NCBI GenBank assembly: GCA_001692895.1
Contig: KV748205.1
Coordinates: 1,566,834 to 1,630,833, forward strand
From: Cenococcum geophilum 1.58
Lineage: Eukaryota > Ascomycota > Dothideomycetes > Gloniales > Gloniaceae
Length of the DNA stretch: 64,000 nucleotides
Reading direction: 5' to 3'
In this document: positions 1-12,839 of the stretch, one piece after another
How the letters are laid out: every line of letters starts with the position of its first letter
Numbering within the stretch: position 1 is the stretch's first letter
Program-made: the position numbers and the translations under genes
The notes under the pieces: model-generated
Database searches by the model: none
Seen by the model: only the letters and a program-made list of their open reading frames with translations
What the model was told of the DNA's origin: nothing

Positions 1-3000
1 CTAGATAAGAGATCTAGTATACTAAGTTATATAAGGGACAGAGCACCTATATAAAGGATTACTAATAGGCTTAAAGTAGGCACACTAAGAGCTAAGTGGC
101 TTACTAAATTAGAATAAGAAGAGGATTTAGGGATTCTAACTAGGTTTAAGGAACGATATATAAAGGGCTGTTATAATATAGTAATAAGAAAATACTTTCT
201 TACGGACAAACCGTATATACTCTAGTAGCTGTACTAAAAGTAGTATAGGCAACGATATAATAATAAGTGGGAAGATTTCTATATATAGTTGGATAAGAAA
301 GTTATTTAAAACCACCTAATTATAGAAAAGGCTATAAGTTATATTAAAGGAGCCTTAATTATAACGTTAAAGGATCTAAAGGAGTAATTAGAGGACTAGA
401 GAAGTAAGAGGCAAATTATAGTACCTATAAATAAAGTTATAACGCTTAGATTAATATAGAAGAGGTTTAAACCTAAGGATAAAGATAAGCTAAGAGTTAA
501 CCTAAGACACTAAGTATATTATATATTGGCATAGATAGTATATATAGATAATGTGTATAATATATATAGAGCACCTAAGGATAAGAACTAGAAGTACCTA
601 GTAAGGATATACTAGTTATTAGATAAGGCGAAATATTAAAATGTTAAGTATATATATGGTTGGCACCTAGTAGAAGTATAAAGCTAAGGGGACTTAATAC
701 TTTAGCCAGGAAGATTTCTTATAGAAGAATGCCTAGACGGATAATAGTAGTGGGAATGCCTAGAGAATACGTGTCTATAGTATATTAAAGATAAAAAGCG
801 AACTAAGTATTAGCTAAAAGTGGACTAAGTATAAATAGGATTAAGTAGCTAATAGTTAGGAAAAGTAGAGGCCTACGGGACTAAAGGGAACTAGTAGTAG
901 AGCCTTAAACCCTTAAAGGAATTTAAGGACAATACCTAAATTTATAAGTTAAGTAGTAAGATTAATAGTTTAAAGCATTAATAGATAGTGGAGTAATAAG
1001 GAACTATATCTTACTAGTAGTAGTTAGAAGAATAGGGTTACCATATAGGAAAAAGGAATGTTCTTACCTATTAGTGACGATTTTAGGAGATCTAATAGCC
1101 TATAGAGGAGGTATTATTAATCTTAAAATAGGACCTATTTAGTTAACTATTAAAGGGAGATAAATCGAGATATCTTTTAATATATTACCATTAGGAAATA
1201 ATAAGGCAGTACTAAGAATACCTTAGTTATAAGAATACAATCTAAAGATTGATTAGATTACAGGTTAGGTCAATATTAGGGATATTTAACGCCGTAAGAT
1301 GCGACAATAGGCCAAGTTAGTATAGTACTAAGTCAGAGCGATATATAAAGAAACTAAGTAAGGCTTAAGTTATGTACTAAAAAGATACTATATGGTAAGA
1401 AACTATAGTTACTAAAAAGTAAAAAGCTATTAAAGTATATAGTATAGGACTATAAGATAGAATTAGAACTAGAAATAAGGCTAAGGTTCTTTCTAATCTA
1501 TAAGCTTACTAAGGAGAAAGGTAGAGCATTAAAAGAGTTTATTTAAGAAAACCTACGAAAAGGATATATTAGACTATCGTAGTTATTAGTAGGCTATCTA
1601 GTACTATTTATACTAAAAAAAATGGCAAACTAAGGCTATATATTGACTATAGATAGTTAAACAGTATTACTAGAAAGGATAGGTATCCTTTACCCTTAAT
1701 TAGCGAAATTTAAGATAGGATAGGTAACGTATAAATCTTTATAAAGATAGATCTAAGATAGGCGTACTATTAGATTAGAGTTAAGGAAGGCGACAAATAG
1801 AAGGCAGCCTTTAGGTTAAAGGAAGGACTATATAAACTATTAGTTATATAATTTNGNNTTATAAACGCACTAGCAACNTTNTANAAGCGTATTAANAATA
1901 TATTAGGAGAACANTTNGATNAATTTGTTATAGTATACCTTAACGATATTATTATCTACTTAATAAATAAAGAAGAATATAGAGAACACGTTAAATAGGT
2001 TTTAAAGAGACTATAGGAAGAACAGATGCTAGTAATAATTAAAAAATACAAGTTCTTTACTAAGAAGACTAATTTTATTAGATTTATTATTAAACTAGGC
2101 CAACTTAGTATAGATCTAAAAAAGATTAAGGCTATAGTAAATTGGTAGGAACTAGAGAATATTACGCAGTTAAGATTATTCTTAAGGTTTTGTAATTACT
2201 ATAAAAGGTTTATAATGTAATAGTTAAAGGATATTAAACTATTTACGTAATTAATAAAGAAAGAAGAACTATAGGTATAGGGAAAGGAATAATAGAAATT
2301 ATTTAAAAAAGTTAAAAGGTTATTTACCTAGGAGCTAGTTCTTAAGATCTATTAACTAGGACTAGAGACGGTTGTAGAAACGGATATATTAGACTTTATA
2401 CTAGGGGCGTACTTTATATAGAAATATTAAGATGGATGGCACCTAGTGGTATATTATAGTTAAAAGATAATACTACTAGAGTTAAACTATAATATTTATA
2501 ATAAGGAGTTATTAGATATAGTTATAGTATTAAAGGAATAAAGAGTATTCTTATAAGGTATAGAAAAACTATTTATAGTTAAGACGGATTATAAAAACCT
2601 AATAAGATTCCTAATAATAAAGGAACTTAACTAAAAATAGGTTAGATAGGCAGAAATGCTTATAGAATACTATTTTAAGATTTAGTATACTAAAGGCACA
2701 AATAATATATAAGCAGATGCTCTAAGTAAAAAGGCTAAACTATAAAATAATAAAAAGCCATTAGGGGCTTTACTGCGAAAAGACATAGATAGATTAATTA
2801 GGTACAATTATCTAAAGATTATAGTAACTTAAGAAGAACTAGATAGAGTTTATAAGTTACTAGAGAGCTTTTAGGTATAAAGAATTCTAAATATATAACT
2901 AGAAGATCTATAGGCGGATATATACGAAAATTGAGAAATAAAGTATATCCCAAAAAGCATAGCAGAATAATTCGTAGAAGATTTCTATAGGGGATTAACT

Positions 3001-4700
3001 TAAGGACATAATGAGGCTATAGGCTTAGTATTAAGACTTTAAGAAGAGTATATTATTAACGGAATCTAGAGCTTAGCGCGAAAAGTTATAAAAGAATATC
3101 TAAATTACTAAAGAAATAAACTAATAAGGTATAAGCTATATAGAGGGCTATAACCTATTAAAATACCAGAAAGACTATAGAAGGTTATATTATAGGACTT
3201 TATTATTAAGTTACTAAAGTTAAAAGATCTTATTACCGGATAAGATTATAACGTAATCTTAGTAATAGTGAATAAGCTTATAAAGTAGGGATACTTTATA
3301 GTATGCACGGGAGAAATATTAGTAGAAGATATCGCTAGAATCTATATTAAGGAAGTATTCGCAAAATACGGAGTACTAAGTAGGATTATATTAGATAGGG
3401 ATCTAAGATTTATAGCAGTATTCTAGGAGGTATTCTTAGCGGAATAAGAAGTTAGAGCAGCAACTTCTACTATATATTATCCGCAGACAGACGGTTAAAT
3501 AGAAAGATTAAACTAGATACTAGAACAGTATCTAAAATATTATATTAATTACGTATAGAATAATTAGGTATCGCTATTACTAATTATATAGTTTATATAT
3601 AATATAACACCTTAAGAAGGAATAGGTATATTACTATTTAAGGCAAATTATAGATATAAGCTAAGAATATCGTTATTACTATAATAAGTAAAGAAGACAA
3701 GTAGTACAGCTAAGGAAAAAATAAAGATGTTAATAAATCTTTATATAGACCTTATAGAATTAGTAAAGAAGGTATAAGAAAAAATAAAAAAGTACTATAA
3801 TGCTAAGAGATCTAAGGGACTAGATCTTAAGGAGGGAGATAAAGTGTGGCTACTACACAAAAATTTTAAGAGCCGATAACTAAGTAAGAAGTTAGACTAT
3901 ATTAAACTAGGACCTTTCGAAATTACGTAAAGGATTTTACTAGTTATATTTAAGTTAAACCTACTAGCCAAAATAAAGATCTACCTTATATAGTACATTA
4001 TAATGCTAAAGCTAGCATATAGGAATATTAAGCCACTAGTTTATAAAGCAGACATATATAGAGGATAAGAAGAAGATAAATAGCAAGTTTTAAAGATTAT
4101 TAGTTATAAGGACGTTAACAATAAAATATAGTATAAGGTTAAGTAAATAGGCTATAATAAGACTACCTAGAAGCTATTAGAGAATTTAAAGAATGCTATA
4201 GGAAAGGTATAGGAGTATTAGAAGAGATTAGGTTAGGCAATATTAATAAAGAAGGATCGTAAAAAAATAAGTTACCTAAGGGGGACCTAAGAAGAGCAGT
4301 TACTAAACTACTTAGATCTATTTCCTTCTTAGCTAGCGAAGAATCCGTTCTTTTATTACTAAGTTCCTATAAACCCTATTCTATAAGTTTTTACTCCTTA
4401 AAATAGACCTTCTTACAAACCTTCTTAAGATGGATTAACTAAGTGGACGCCACAAGACGAGACTTAAAGGCCTATTGCTAAGTATTAACAGCCTCCCGTT
4501 CTGCGTTATAAAAATAACACAGTTTCGCTAGGGTAATAGATAGTTTATTATTTAGCCACGCAGTAGTAAATTAAACACGAGACCCTAAGATAAATTAATT
4601 AGGGAACTAGACAGCTATTAAGAGTAATAGGTTATATATATTTAGCATTAGAGATAGAGCAAACGTTATAGGATAAGCGAATATTTGCTTTAGTATACTC
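1..4700 (+). pseudogene. A1 pol (late gag/linker, protease, RT, RNase H, integrase, chromodomain)
   Basis: This is a degraded Gypsy polyprotein read through many TAG/TAA stops. The protease motif LIDSG lies at about 978-992. In the RT, the motif YLNDIIIY at about 1936-1960 replaces the usual YLDD, so one catalytic Asp is lost. RNase H follows at about 2330-2750. The integrase core lies at about 3190-3700, with the RDLRF stretch near 3397 and a Glu in IERLN near 3500. A chromodomain follows at about 4070-4240 (YKVK, GYN, NLKNA). Several N bases fall in the RT active region (1855-1921). The product would be inactive. Domains are certain; the ends are approximate. Confidence 0.88.
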
Positions 4701-4747
4701 TAAGTAAAAGGGCGGTTGTTACGAAGATAGACTCGCCAACGTAATAT

Positions 4748-5050
4748 TGTAATAGGACTAGCCTAGTTACAGTAGGAATGTCTTAGTAAAATACTTAATA
4801 GATAAATTCCGACGCTTTAACCAAAATCTGCCAGATTAATCGAATTACCGAAGTCCGTCAAAGACCGCGTGCGTATATACGCACGCATCGACCACTAAGC
4901 CCCTAACTATTTAATTATATAATTCTCTTATTATTCCTTTCTCTTCTTTACACAACGTCTTGTTCTTAGCGAGAGCTATATACCCTTAAATTTAGATAGA
5001 ATTTATATCGTTCCTTTAAATCTTCCCTAAAGTCTCTCTATATCCTTATA
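4748..5050 (+). repeat. 5' LTR of element B
   Basis: This 303-bp LTR begins TGTAATAGG and ends ATCCTTATA. It pairs with 10403-10705 and is preceded by the target duplication AATAT. The differences seen against the partner are transitions. Confidence 0.93.
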
Positions 5051-5159
5051 CTACGTTGCGTTAATACTAATACCTTTAAAATAGCAAACAAACTCAAATC
5101 CGCTACGTTAACTATTATAGCCCTAGTTAGGGAATAAATGACTCTAATATAACAGTCCT

Positions 5160-6230
5160 TTATAGATGCCTTAACCTAGCAACGAACTATACTAGAAGCT
5201 CAATATTAGTAATTAATTAAAGTAATACGTAAAGAACTCTATAACGCCAAAGTACTTATATTGAAAACCCTAATAGCAACACCTATAAATAAAATTAAAA
5301 TAACTATATGCGAACCCGACCTATTAAATACAAACCCTAAACTAGTAATAGCAGCTTAACCTATACCTATAATAAACCTAGTACCTACTACAAAATCTAA
5401 AAAGCTCCCTAACCCTCTAATGTTTAATAGAAATTAAAATAACCTACGTCCCTTTATAACTAAGCTCCGTCTTAAACTTTTAATAAACTATAACTAATAC
5501 CCTACTAAAGCTAGCAAGATTAGCTATAGAATGTCTCGTTTAAATAAAGACGCTGCACAAACTATAGACCTATTCTTCTATAATAGCACCTTTATTAATT
5601 TTAAAATCTTTATCTCTCTACTAGAATAAATATATAATAACGTTAGCCGCGAACACACAGCTGTTACTAAACTTAAAAACCTATAATAACGGAACCAAGA
5701 CTTTACCAGCTTCTTTTTGGAATTTTAGGCCTTATTAGTAAACTAGATTGGAATGAAGCCGCTAGAGTTACTACTCTCCGCCAAGCTATTTTAGATAAAA
5801 TTAGAGTATAGCTAGTAGGCAGAGAACTGCTAAAGGACTTACCCAAATTTGCTATAATATGTTAACGAATTAATAAGGACCTTTAATATAATAAATAGAC
5901 TTATTCCCTAAAGCCAACTATACCTTACGCTTAAAACTCCACAAAACCAGTATATACCCTAAAGCGCGATCCGTCTCTAAAACCTAAAAGCCCTATATAT
6001 AACCCTATAGACCTTAATACCACCCAATCCTATGCACCCTTAGGAACTAATAAATAAAGAATATAAGCCGTAAATAGAGAATGTTTTAGATGTAGAAAAA
6101 AGGGATATATTTAAAGGAATTGCTAAACTTACCCTTTTAAAAAGGTCCGCCGTAGCTCCTTTTAGTCTTTAAGTTATACTTATTCTATAAATTATACTTA
6201 GTTACTATAAAGTATCTCACCTTTAGTTAA
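5160..6230 (+). pseudogene. Element B gag (capsid/nucleocapsid)
   Basis: This is a degraded Gag. The frame with codon starts at position mod 3 = 1 can be followed from about 5700 (LISKLDWNEAARV) to a CCHC zinc knuckle at 6082-6123. The knuckle reads C-F-R-C-(4)-Y-(4)-C; the knuckle His has become Tyr, as expected from CAT to TAT by RIP. Its role would be RNA packaging and particle assembly. The start codon is not determined. The pol frame overlaps the end of gag and is offset by -1. Confidence 0.82.
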
Positions 6231-9200
6231 CTTAGAAAACGAATTATCCTAAGGCTAAGTCGCGCCTTAGAATATAAAGTGGAAGAGTATAAGTATCTAG
6301 GCTCTTCTAGCGCTAATATATAACATAACTCCCTTAATATACTCGGCGAAATTTAAATACTTAAAAAATAGAAGGAAGTATAAATCCTTATAGACAGTAG
6401 AGCTACTAGTATAGGCTTTATTAATATAAACTACGCAAAAACTTAATACTTAAATTTAAAGAAACTTAATAAGCCCTAAGGCCTACGAGGCTTTAATGGC
6501 AAGCCTTTAATACACAGTAAACTAACGCACTACGCTCTTATAAAGATGCGGATAGGCGAACACCTTAAATACATTTCCCTATTTATAACCCCCTTAAAGC
6601 ATTATAAGGTAATACTTAGATATAGATAGCTAAAACAACACAACCCTTTAATTAGCTGGGTTAAAGAAACACTAAAATTCCATATAACTTACTGCTAAAG
6701 TTATTACTTAAAACACCACTTGCCCTATAAATATGTATATAACTATTTAAATTTAATATAATATAAATTGCCCTTACCATAAACCTTAAACCAATATAAT
6801 AAAGTTATAACTACTAATCGCGGTAAAGAATGCGAAGATAATATATTAAAACCTCTTAAAATTTATATAATACAAGCCGCACCCTTTTATTTGTTAGCAA
6901 GAAAATAAGACTATAAGATCTTTACTATAACACTAAAAGATATTAAGAAGGCGTTAGAACTAAAGCAATATATTAACCCCTAACCTCTTATACCTAAAGA
7001 ATATTACAATCTAATTAATACGTTTAAGAGACAATTTGTAAACTAACTACCCCCGCATTAAGACGAGCACGATTTTAAGATAGAACTTAAACCTAGTATA
7101 ACGCCAAAGTTCGGCCCGTTATACGGTATGTCGCAAAAAGAGCTGCTTATAATATAATAATACCTTAAAGAGCACCTAAAGAAAGGATTTATTCGTCCTA
7201 GTTAATCACCATTTGCCTTACCTATACTATTTATTAAAAAACCTAGAGGAGGCTTAAGATTCTATATTAATTATTAAGCACTAAATATAATTATGATTTA
7301 AAACCGATATCCAATTCCTCTGCTTTAAGAAACGCTTAACCGCTTAGCGAAAGCATAATACTTTACAAAGCTTGACGTAGTTGCTGCCTTTAATCAAATC
7401 CATATTCGCGAAGGAGATAAGAAGTATACGGCTTTCTATATATAATAGGGACTTTTTAAATACCTAGTAATGCCGTTTAGCGTAAAGAACGGTCCCGGTA
7501 CGTTTTAGTAATATATTAATAATACACTTCGCGAATTCCTTAATATATTTGTTACCGCGTATATTAATAATATCTTAATTTATTTATCTTTGCTTTTTAA
7601 GCATTAAAAGCACGTCTAAATAGTCCTTAAACGCCTACGAGACGCGGGCTTACAATATAATATTAAGAAATGCAAGTTCTATGCGTCCAAAGTCACATAC
7701 TTAGGCCTAATTATATCCCGTAACGGAATTAAAATAGACCTAGAGAAAATCGCTGCAATTATAAACTAGGAAAGTCCTAGTAGTATATAAGATATCTAAG
7801 GATTTCTAGGATTTATAAATTTCTACTATTAATTTATTAATCACTTCTTAAAAATTGTTTAGCTATTAGTAAACTTAATAAGGAAGAATGTGAAATTTAA
7901 ATAGACTACTAAATACGAACAAGCTTTTAACGACCTAAAATATTGTTTTATAACTGCTTTAATCCTTATCCACTTTAATCTAGACCTTAAATGCATTATT
8001 AAAACAAACTCGTCTAATTATGCACTAGGAGGGGTATTATCGCAGTATAATAAGAACGGCGAGCTGCACCCAGTAGCCTTTCTCTTCCGGAAACTTACCC
8101 CTACTAAATTAAACTATAAGATATATAATAAGGAACTGCTTATAATTATTAGATGCTTTAAATAATGGCGCCCAGAACTTAAAGAATTATTATTTCTAAT
8201 ACGCGTATTAATAGACTATAAAAACCTATAGTACTTTATAACTATAAAGCAATTAATATAGCGCTAAATTTGTTAGGCCGAATACCTTTTATAATTTAAC
8301 TTTAAGATTATATACTAACCTAGTAAACTTAACTAGAAGCCCGACTTATTAATATAATAATTATAAGACTTACTTATAAATACCTCTAACAAACAGATTA
8401 TAAATTAATTATGAATTCTACTGCCCCCTAAACGCTTTAAAAAACTACGCCTTATATTCCTAGACGTAGAGCTTAATAGAAATAAATTGGAAATCGATAA
8501 GTAGGATATAGAAATTAATAAATTAATAGAACATAAATATAAGAATAACCCCTAGATAGTAGATATAATAAAAGCAATTTAAATAGGGAAACGGCAATAT
8601 AAGGATATTATACTCGCTAAATGCGAAATCCGCAACAATCGGTTATACTATTAATAGAAGATAGTAGTTCTAAATTCCAAACCCTTATAATTTAAGATAC
8701 TCAAATTCGTATACGATTCCCCTATAGTAGGGCATCCTGGCCGTGCAAAGACCTATAAGATTATCTAACAAGTATACTACTAGCCTATAATGTACAACTA
8801 TATACAAAAATACGTTTGAGTATGCAGAATATACATGCGTAGGAAGACCTCTTATATAAAGAAGTAAGGAGTACTTTAACCATTACCAATTCTAATGCAA
8901 AGATGGCGAGATATCTTAATTAACTTTATAGTTGACCTACCTAACAGTAATAGGTTTACGAATGTTATAGTAGTTATTAACTATTTTATAAAAATGCAAT
9001 ATATAATTCCTATAGACTTAATTAATATAATATTAGTAGCTAAATGTTTTATTAAGCACGTCTTTAAGCTATATAAACTTCCTAATTTAATAATATCCGA
9101 CCGCGGAAGCTAGTTCGTTTTAGACTTCTAGCAAGCCCTATGTAAATAATTAAGTATATAAATATAACTCTTAACTATATTTTATCTAGAGATAGATAGT

Positions 9201-9990
9201 TAAACTAAAATTACGAACGCGATTATAGAACAATACCTATAAATGTACTGCTCCTACCTATAAGACGACTGGAAGAAATAGCTACCGTTAGTTAAGTTTA
9301 CTGCGAATAATATAAGAAATAAATTAACAGGCGTAACGCCGTTCTACGCAACCTACGGATAAGACCCTTAACTTAAATTTAAACTATAACCTAAAATCGA
9401 TATAATAGGACCTATAATTAAGAGGATTTAACTAATTAACGCGCATAACTTTACTAATTAAATAAAGTAGTTAACGGAACTATTATAAAGTAAATTAGCG
9501 TACGCTTAAATAATATAGGAATAGCATATAAACAAAGGACGAGCTCCCGTGTGGGACTTTAAGGAAGGTAATATAGTTTACCTAAACATATAAAACCTAA
9601 AGACTTAACGACCTTTAAAGAAACTAGACTGGAAGTTTACGGGTCCGTACTAAGTTAAGAAGAAACTAAGCCTATATACTTATAAACTTAAACTACCAAC
9701 TAAGATAAAAATATATCCAACATTCTACATAAACTTGCTGTAATCCTTAAAAGGTAAACCTATAACTCGCGAAGTACTACCACCACCTCCCGTAATTATT
9801 AATAACGGCAATAGTTCTTACTTTATTAACTTAATTAACGATATACAATAGAAGATATAATTTAAATAATTTAAACTTCTTATTAAATAGGAAGGATATA
9901 AAATATAAACTTAGGAAACCTATAACTAGATTAAGACCGATGCGCCTTCCCTAGTAAAAGAATTCTATAAGGACTATTCTTTGCGGCCTA
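6230..9990 (+). pseudogene. Element B pol (protease, RT, RNase H, integrase, chromodomain)
   Basis: One frame (codon starts divisible by 3) spans the whole region. The protease reads ILIDSRATS near 6384-6410, with the active-site Gly changed to Arg. The RT region runs about 7060-7620: KEHLKKGFIRPS near 7170, and YINN at 7560-7571 in place of YLDD. RNase H lies at about 7990-8330. The integrase spans about 8700-9450 and includes an unbroken stretch at 8895-9113. A chromodomain with EGY and a Trp-to-stop change lies at about 9830-9990. Stops are of the Gln/Trp to TAA/TAG kind. No indel is needed from 6384 to 9990. Confidence 0.9.
8895..9113 (+). pseudogene. Uninterrupted integrase core segment of element B
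   Basis: This 72-residue open segment of the retroviral-type integrase core is in frame with the B RT and chromodomain. It contains DFIVDLP-like (NFIVDLPNS), NVIVVINY and LPNLIISDRGS, matching the region between the first two catalytic acidic residues. The first catalytic Asp is Asn here (IN for the expected DF context) while the SDRGS Asp remains. The ATG at its start is internal and not a true start. The segment is a surviving open stretch, not an independent gene. Confidence 0.85.
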
Positions 9991-10139
9991 CTCTAGCTAG
10001 ATAGACATAATATAAAAGTAAATAATTGCTACCTAATATAAATACACGAAACACAATAGCAGGAAGCTTAAAATTAAAAAATACTTAAAATATATTATAA
10101 TGTTTATAATATAATTACGTAATACGTAAGATATTAAGG

Positions 10140-10176
10140 AACTTTAACCACCGGTTAAAGTTGTCTAATTAGTTAG
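10140..10176 (+). repeat. Palindromic module P1 in the 3' UTR of element B
   Basis: A 23-bp inverted repeat has arms AACTTTAACC and GGTTAAAGTT, followed by GTCTAATTAGTTAG. The same module occurs at 13709 (F), 44127 (C), 47247 (G1) and 54100 (G2), always between chromodomain and 3' LTR and always in the same orientation relative to the coding strand. Confidence 0.85.
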
Positions 10177-10243
10177 ATCTGCCTTACCAAGACCTACTAT
10201 AAAGATATTAGTTCTGCTTACCGCCTTAACCGAGCCAATAAGT

Positions 10244-10270
10244 GATTTTCTATCCCGGGGATAAAAAATC
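10244..10270 (+). repeat. Palindromic module P2 in the 3' UTR of element B
   Basis: A near-palindrome with arms GATTTTCTATC and a mutated GATAGAAAATC sits around a CCCGGG core and is followed by CTAATTAG. Related copies lie at 11483-11509 and 13584-13610. The upstream flank (CGAGCCAATA) is also shared. Confidence 0.75.
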
Positions 10271-10402
10271 CTAATTAGTCTATTTAACGATAGAATCGGT
10301 AAAACCCTACACCGCCACCTAATACGAAAACACGACACGCAATAAGTTATAAGTCTTAACTAAAATTAAATTATTTGGACCTTTAGCTAAAAGGGGGGGT
10401 AC

Positions 10403-10705
10403 TATAATGGGACTAGCCTAGTTATAGTAGGAATGTCTTAGTAAAACACTTAATAGATAAATTCCGACGCTTTAACCAAAATCTACTAGATTAATTAAAT
10501 TACCGAAGTCCGTTAAAGACCGCGTATATATATGCGCACACATCGACCACCAAGCCCCTGACTATTTAATTATATAATTCTCTTATTATTCCTTTCTCTT
10601 CTTTACGCAACGTCTTGTTCTTAGCGAGAGCTATATACCCTTAGATTTAGATAGAATTTATATCGTTCCTTCGAATCTTCCCCGAAGTCTCTCCGTATCC
10701 TCACA
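10403..10705 (+). repeat. 3' LTR of element B
   Basis: This is a 303-bp LTR. Its first bases are TATAATGGG where the partner has TGTAATAGG, so the canonical TG end has been mutated to TA. It ends TCCTCACA and is followed by the target duplication AATAT at 10706-10710. Confidence 0.93.
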
Positions 10706-10710
10706 AATAT

Positions 10711-10939
10711 AAACTAGCCCCTTTTTCAAATAACGAGAATATAGAGACGGTATAATCTTACTAAGAGATAGTATCGCAGCAACAGTGCGAATGCGACGAG
10801 CAGTTAAGGAAGAAGAAATTGCTTTAGGTATAATAAGTAACAATATTAACTAAATTAATTAGACAGATATTATACCTCTAGTAAACAACTTAGGGATATT
10901 TAGAATCTTTAAGGACAAAGATAAAGAGGAGGGAGATAG
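10711..10939 (+). other. A1 3' untranslated region resuming after element B
   Basis: This stretch matches the reverse complement of A2 at about 31379-31605, showing that it belongs to A1. It ends in a purine-rich tract (AAAGAGGAGGGAGATAG) that serves as the polypurine primer for the adjacent LTR. No coding signal is visible. Confidence 0.85.
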
Positions 10940-11372
10940 TGTTACGGACGCTTTAAGTACAATATTATAACTACTTAGGGAAGAGTTAGAAGAAGCTAGT
11001 TAGTTAATATAAGCACGGTCTAAAATAGAGCCGGTAGAACTATATAACGAGGAATAGTAACTAAGGTTATATAATATAATCTATATAATCTATATAATCT
11101 ATATAATCTATATAATCCGCAATAAAGTAAATAAAGTACACGTTTATTACGTATAAGAAGGATTTTATAGGAGTATAGTTGTATATTTAAGGACCCTTAG
11201 TTNCTACCTAGATAGTTCCTTCCTTATAGTAATTCTTAGAATACAATTAGAGTTAATCTATTAGGCAACCACTCTACCAGTTATTATTACGTTATTAACT
11301 TTAACTTGCATTACCTATACACCTAGCCTATTAACGAGCCTACCGTAGTACCTGCTACAGGGTTCCGTTATA
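10940..11372 (+). repeat. 3' LTR of A1
   Basis: This 433-bp LTR begins TGTTACGGACG and ends GTTCCGTTATA. It is homologous to the A2 LTRs at 30972-31378 and 44827-45251 (reverse strand) but longer because of an internal 9-bp microsatellite. It holds one N at about 11204. Confidence 0.88.
11081..11116 (+). repeat. 9-bp tandem repeat inside the A1 LTR
   Basis: There are four perfect copies of CTATAATAT-type unit CTATATAAT. The A2 LTRs carry fewer and less regular copies, so the array expanded or contracted after the copies separated. Confidence 0.85.
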
Positions 11373-11529
11373 CTTACTATCCTAAAATCTACCTCTTAGC
11401 ATATAGTGCTTTCTTACTTAGAAGTTATAGGTAAATATTATATCTAAGCCGCCAAGGCGCTAGTTATAAGCGAGCTAATAGTAAATTTCTATCTTGGGAA
11501 TAGAAAATCCTAATTAGCTAGTTGGAATT
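11373..11529. other. Intergenic segment with modules P3 and P2
   Basis: Between the A1 LTR and Copia fragment E1 lies a GC-richer motif GCCGCCAAGGCGCTAG at 11448-11463. It is shared with the LTRs of F and G. A degraded P2 palindrome (11483-11509) with its CTAATTAG flank follows. It may be the 3' UTR of E1. No coding signal is seen. Confidence 0.6.
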
Positions 11530-12830
11530 AGGGTCTACAGATTATTATACTCCTACTCCCTTTTAACCTAACCTTTAACCCGTATATATAGAGTATTTAT
11601 ATTAATAAACGTCTCTAAAGCCTTATTTAGGTTTACCTTTATTATTATATCTACTGGGTTATCTTAACCGTTAATCTATTAAATCTTAAAGAGTTTTTAC
11701 CGTTTATAGGATTAATAAAGTGCCATAATGTTAATTATAAGGCGCTTCTTCTTTATAGTACTAAGCTTAACTAAGCACTTATAGAGGGAGTATAAGTCGG
11801 TATATACGATTATAGGAATAACAGGAAATTTAAGTTAATTTATAATTATTTTTAGGGTAGTTCTAATTATAATTGCTATATTAACTTCGCTAACTATTTT
11901 ATATATCTCTAACGCTAGAACGCTTTAAGTAACGCGCTTACTCTTAGTTAAGCTCTAATAAATAAAATTGCTGTAAATCGTAAAGTTATTCTCTCTAGTA
12001 AATTTATTCGCGATAATAATCTTATATCCTAACTAGGAGCTAAAGTCTTTATTATTTATAAACGACCTATTAACAAATATAAAGAGCTTAGTAGTAGGAA
12101 GATTAGTAGGTATATAGAGTTGTCCCTAATTAAAATAGTTTATTTACTAAAAAAGACACTTATTTAGGGCAAAAACATTATCCTTAATTGGTTCCTAGTA
12201 TTAAGCGGTAATAGAGAGATTAAATAAAACCTTAGGTTAATAAATAGAAGCAATATAAGCTCCATAAGCGCGTTACTCCATATATTCTTACTTTAGAGAA
12301 TTAGCATTAATAACGTTAATCTTCTTACCTTAACCCTTTTAGCGTAAAGTAATAGAATCCTTATTTAGGGAGAGGATATATCTATTAAAGAGTAATAGTA
12401 TTATTAAGTTAAGCTTTTCCTTTAGCTTTGCTATAAGATTTATCTTTACTAACTTATTTTCTTTAAGAGCTAAAAACTGGTCGTCTTCTAAGATAATTAT
12501 ATTATTAGTTTATATATTAATAATTCTAAATAGAGTTCCTATAGTTATAATAAGAAAGTAGGGATTAAATATAGAAGTAGTTATTAAAAGCTTCTCTTTA
12601 TAGTACTTACTATAGGTAGCCCACTAGTAAGTTCCTGCCTCTATAATTTTATATAATAGCTTAAGCATAACTATAATTGTATCTTTAGAATACTAGTAGC
12701 GAATTTACTCTAGAAGGTATACTAATATTAAGCGCTAAAGGTGCGTCTCTAATTAGGTATAGGCTTAAGTAATATCTTATAAATAAACCGCCATTTTATT
12801 CTATTTGTATTAACTTAATGATATAATTAA
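11530..12830 (-). pseudogene. Ty1/Copia fragment E1 (late RT and RNase H)
   Basis: On the minus strand one frame can be followed from about 12700 down to 11560. It shows KLLYKIIEAGTY followed by a Trp-to-stop change and WATYSKYYKEKLL (about 12600-12690). It then shows TNNIIILEDDQFLAL, where the RT motif is normally DD (about 12490), and the RNase H part (about 11570-12100) with FVNGSF, TKSKRVT, LVKLST and NPVDIIIKVNLNKALETF. This matches the C-terminal Copia Pol of fungi. gag, integrase and LTRs were not found, so it is a fragment. Its RT differs from that of E2, so it is a separate Copia family. Confidence 0.8.
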
Positions 12831-12839
12831 GTCATATCC

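Larger units (their letters stand above)
4748..10705 (+). mobile_element. Ty3/Gypsy chromovirus B, complete, nested in A1
   Basis: This is a full-length 5958-bp element with two 303-bp LTRs and a perfect 5-bp target duplication, AATAT, at 4743-4747 and 10706-10710. Comparison with A2 shows the target was the 3' untranslated part of A1, between the -CGTAAT- and -ATAAACT- stretches. A polypurine tract (A4G7, about 10389-10399) precedes the 3' LTR, which fixes the orientation. Order: gag, protease, RT, RNase H, integrase, chromodomain, then a roughly 400-bp 3' UTR holding palindromes P1 and P2. B is younger than A1 because it sits inside it. Confidence 0.95.
1..11372 (+). mobile_element. Ty3/Gypsy LTR retrotransposon A1, 5'-truncated by the window edge
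   Basis: This is a RIP-inactivated chromovirus-type retrotransposon. Base 1 matches the reverse complement of about position 36360 in copy A2, so the 5' LTR and gag zinc-knuckle region lie outside the window. Protease, RT, RNase H, integrase and chromodomain run from about 960 to 4250. Element B (4748-10705) interrupts the 3' untranslated part, and A1 resumes at 10711. A purine-rich tract (about 10925-10939) precedes the 3' LTR at 10940. The protease frame (codon start 975) and the RT frame (codon start 1936) differ by one base, whereas in A2 they agree, so A1 probably carries an indel. Confidence 0.9.
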
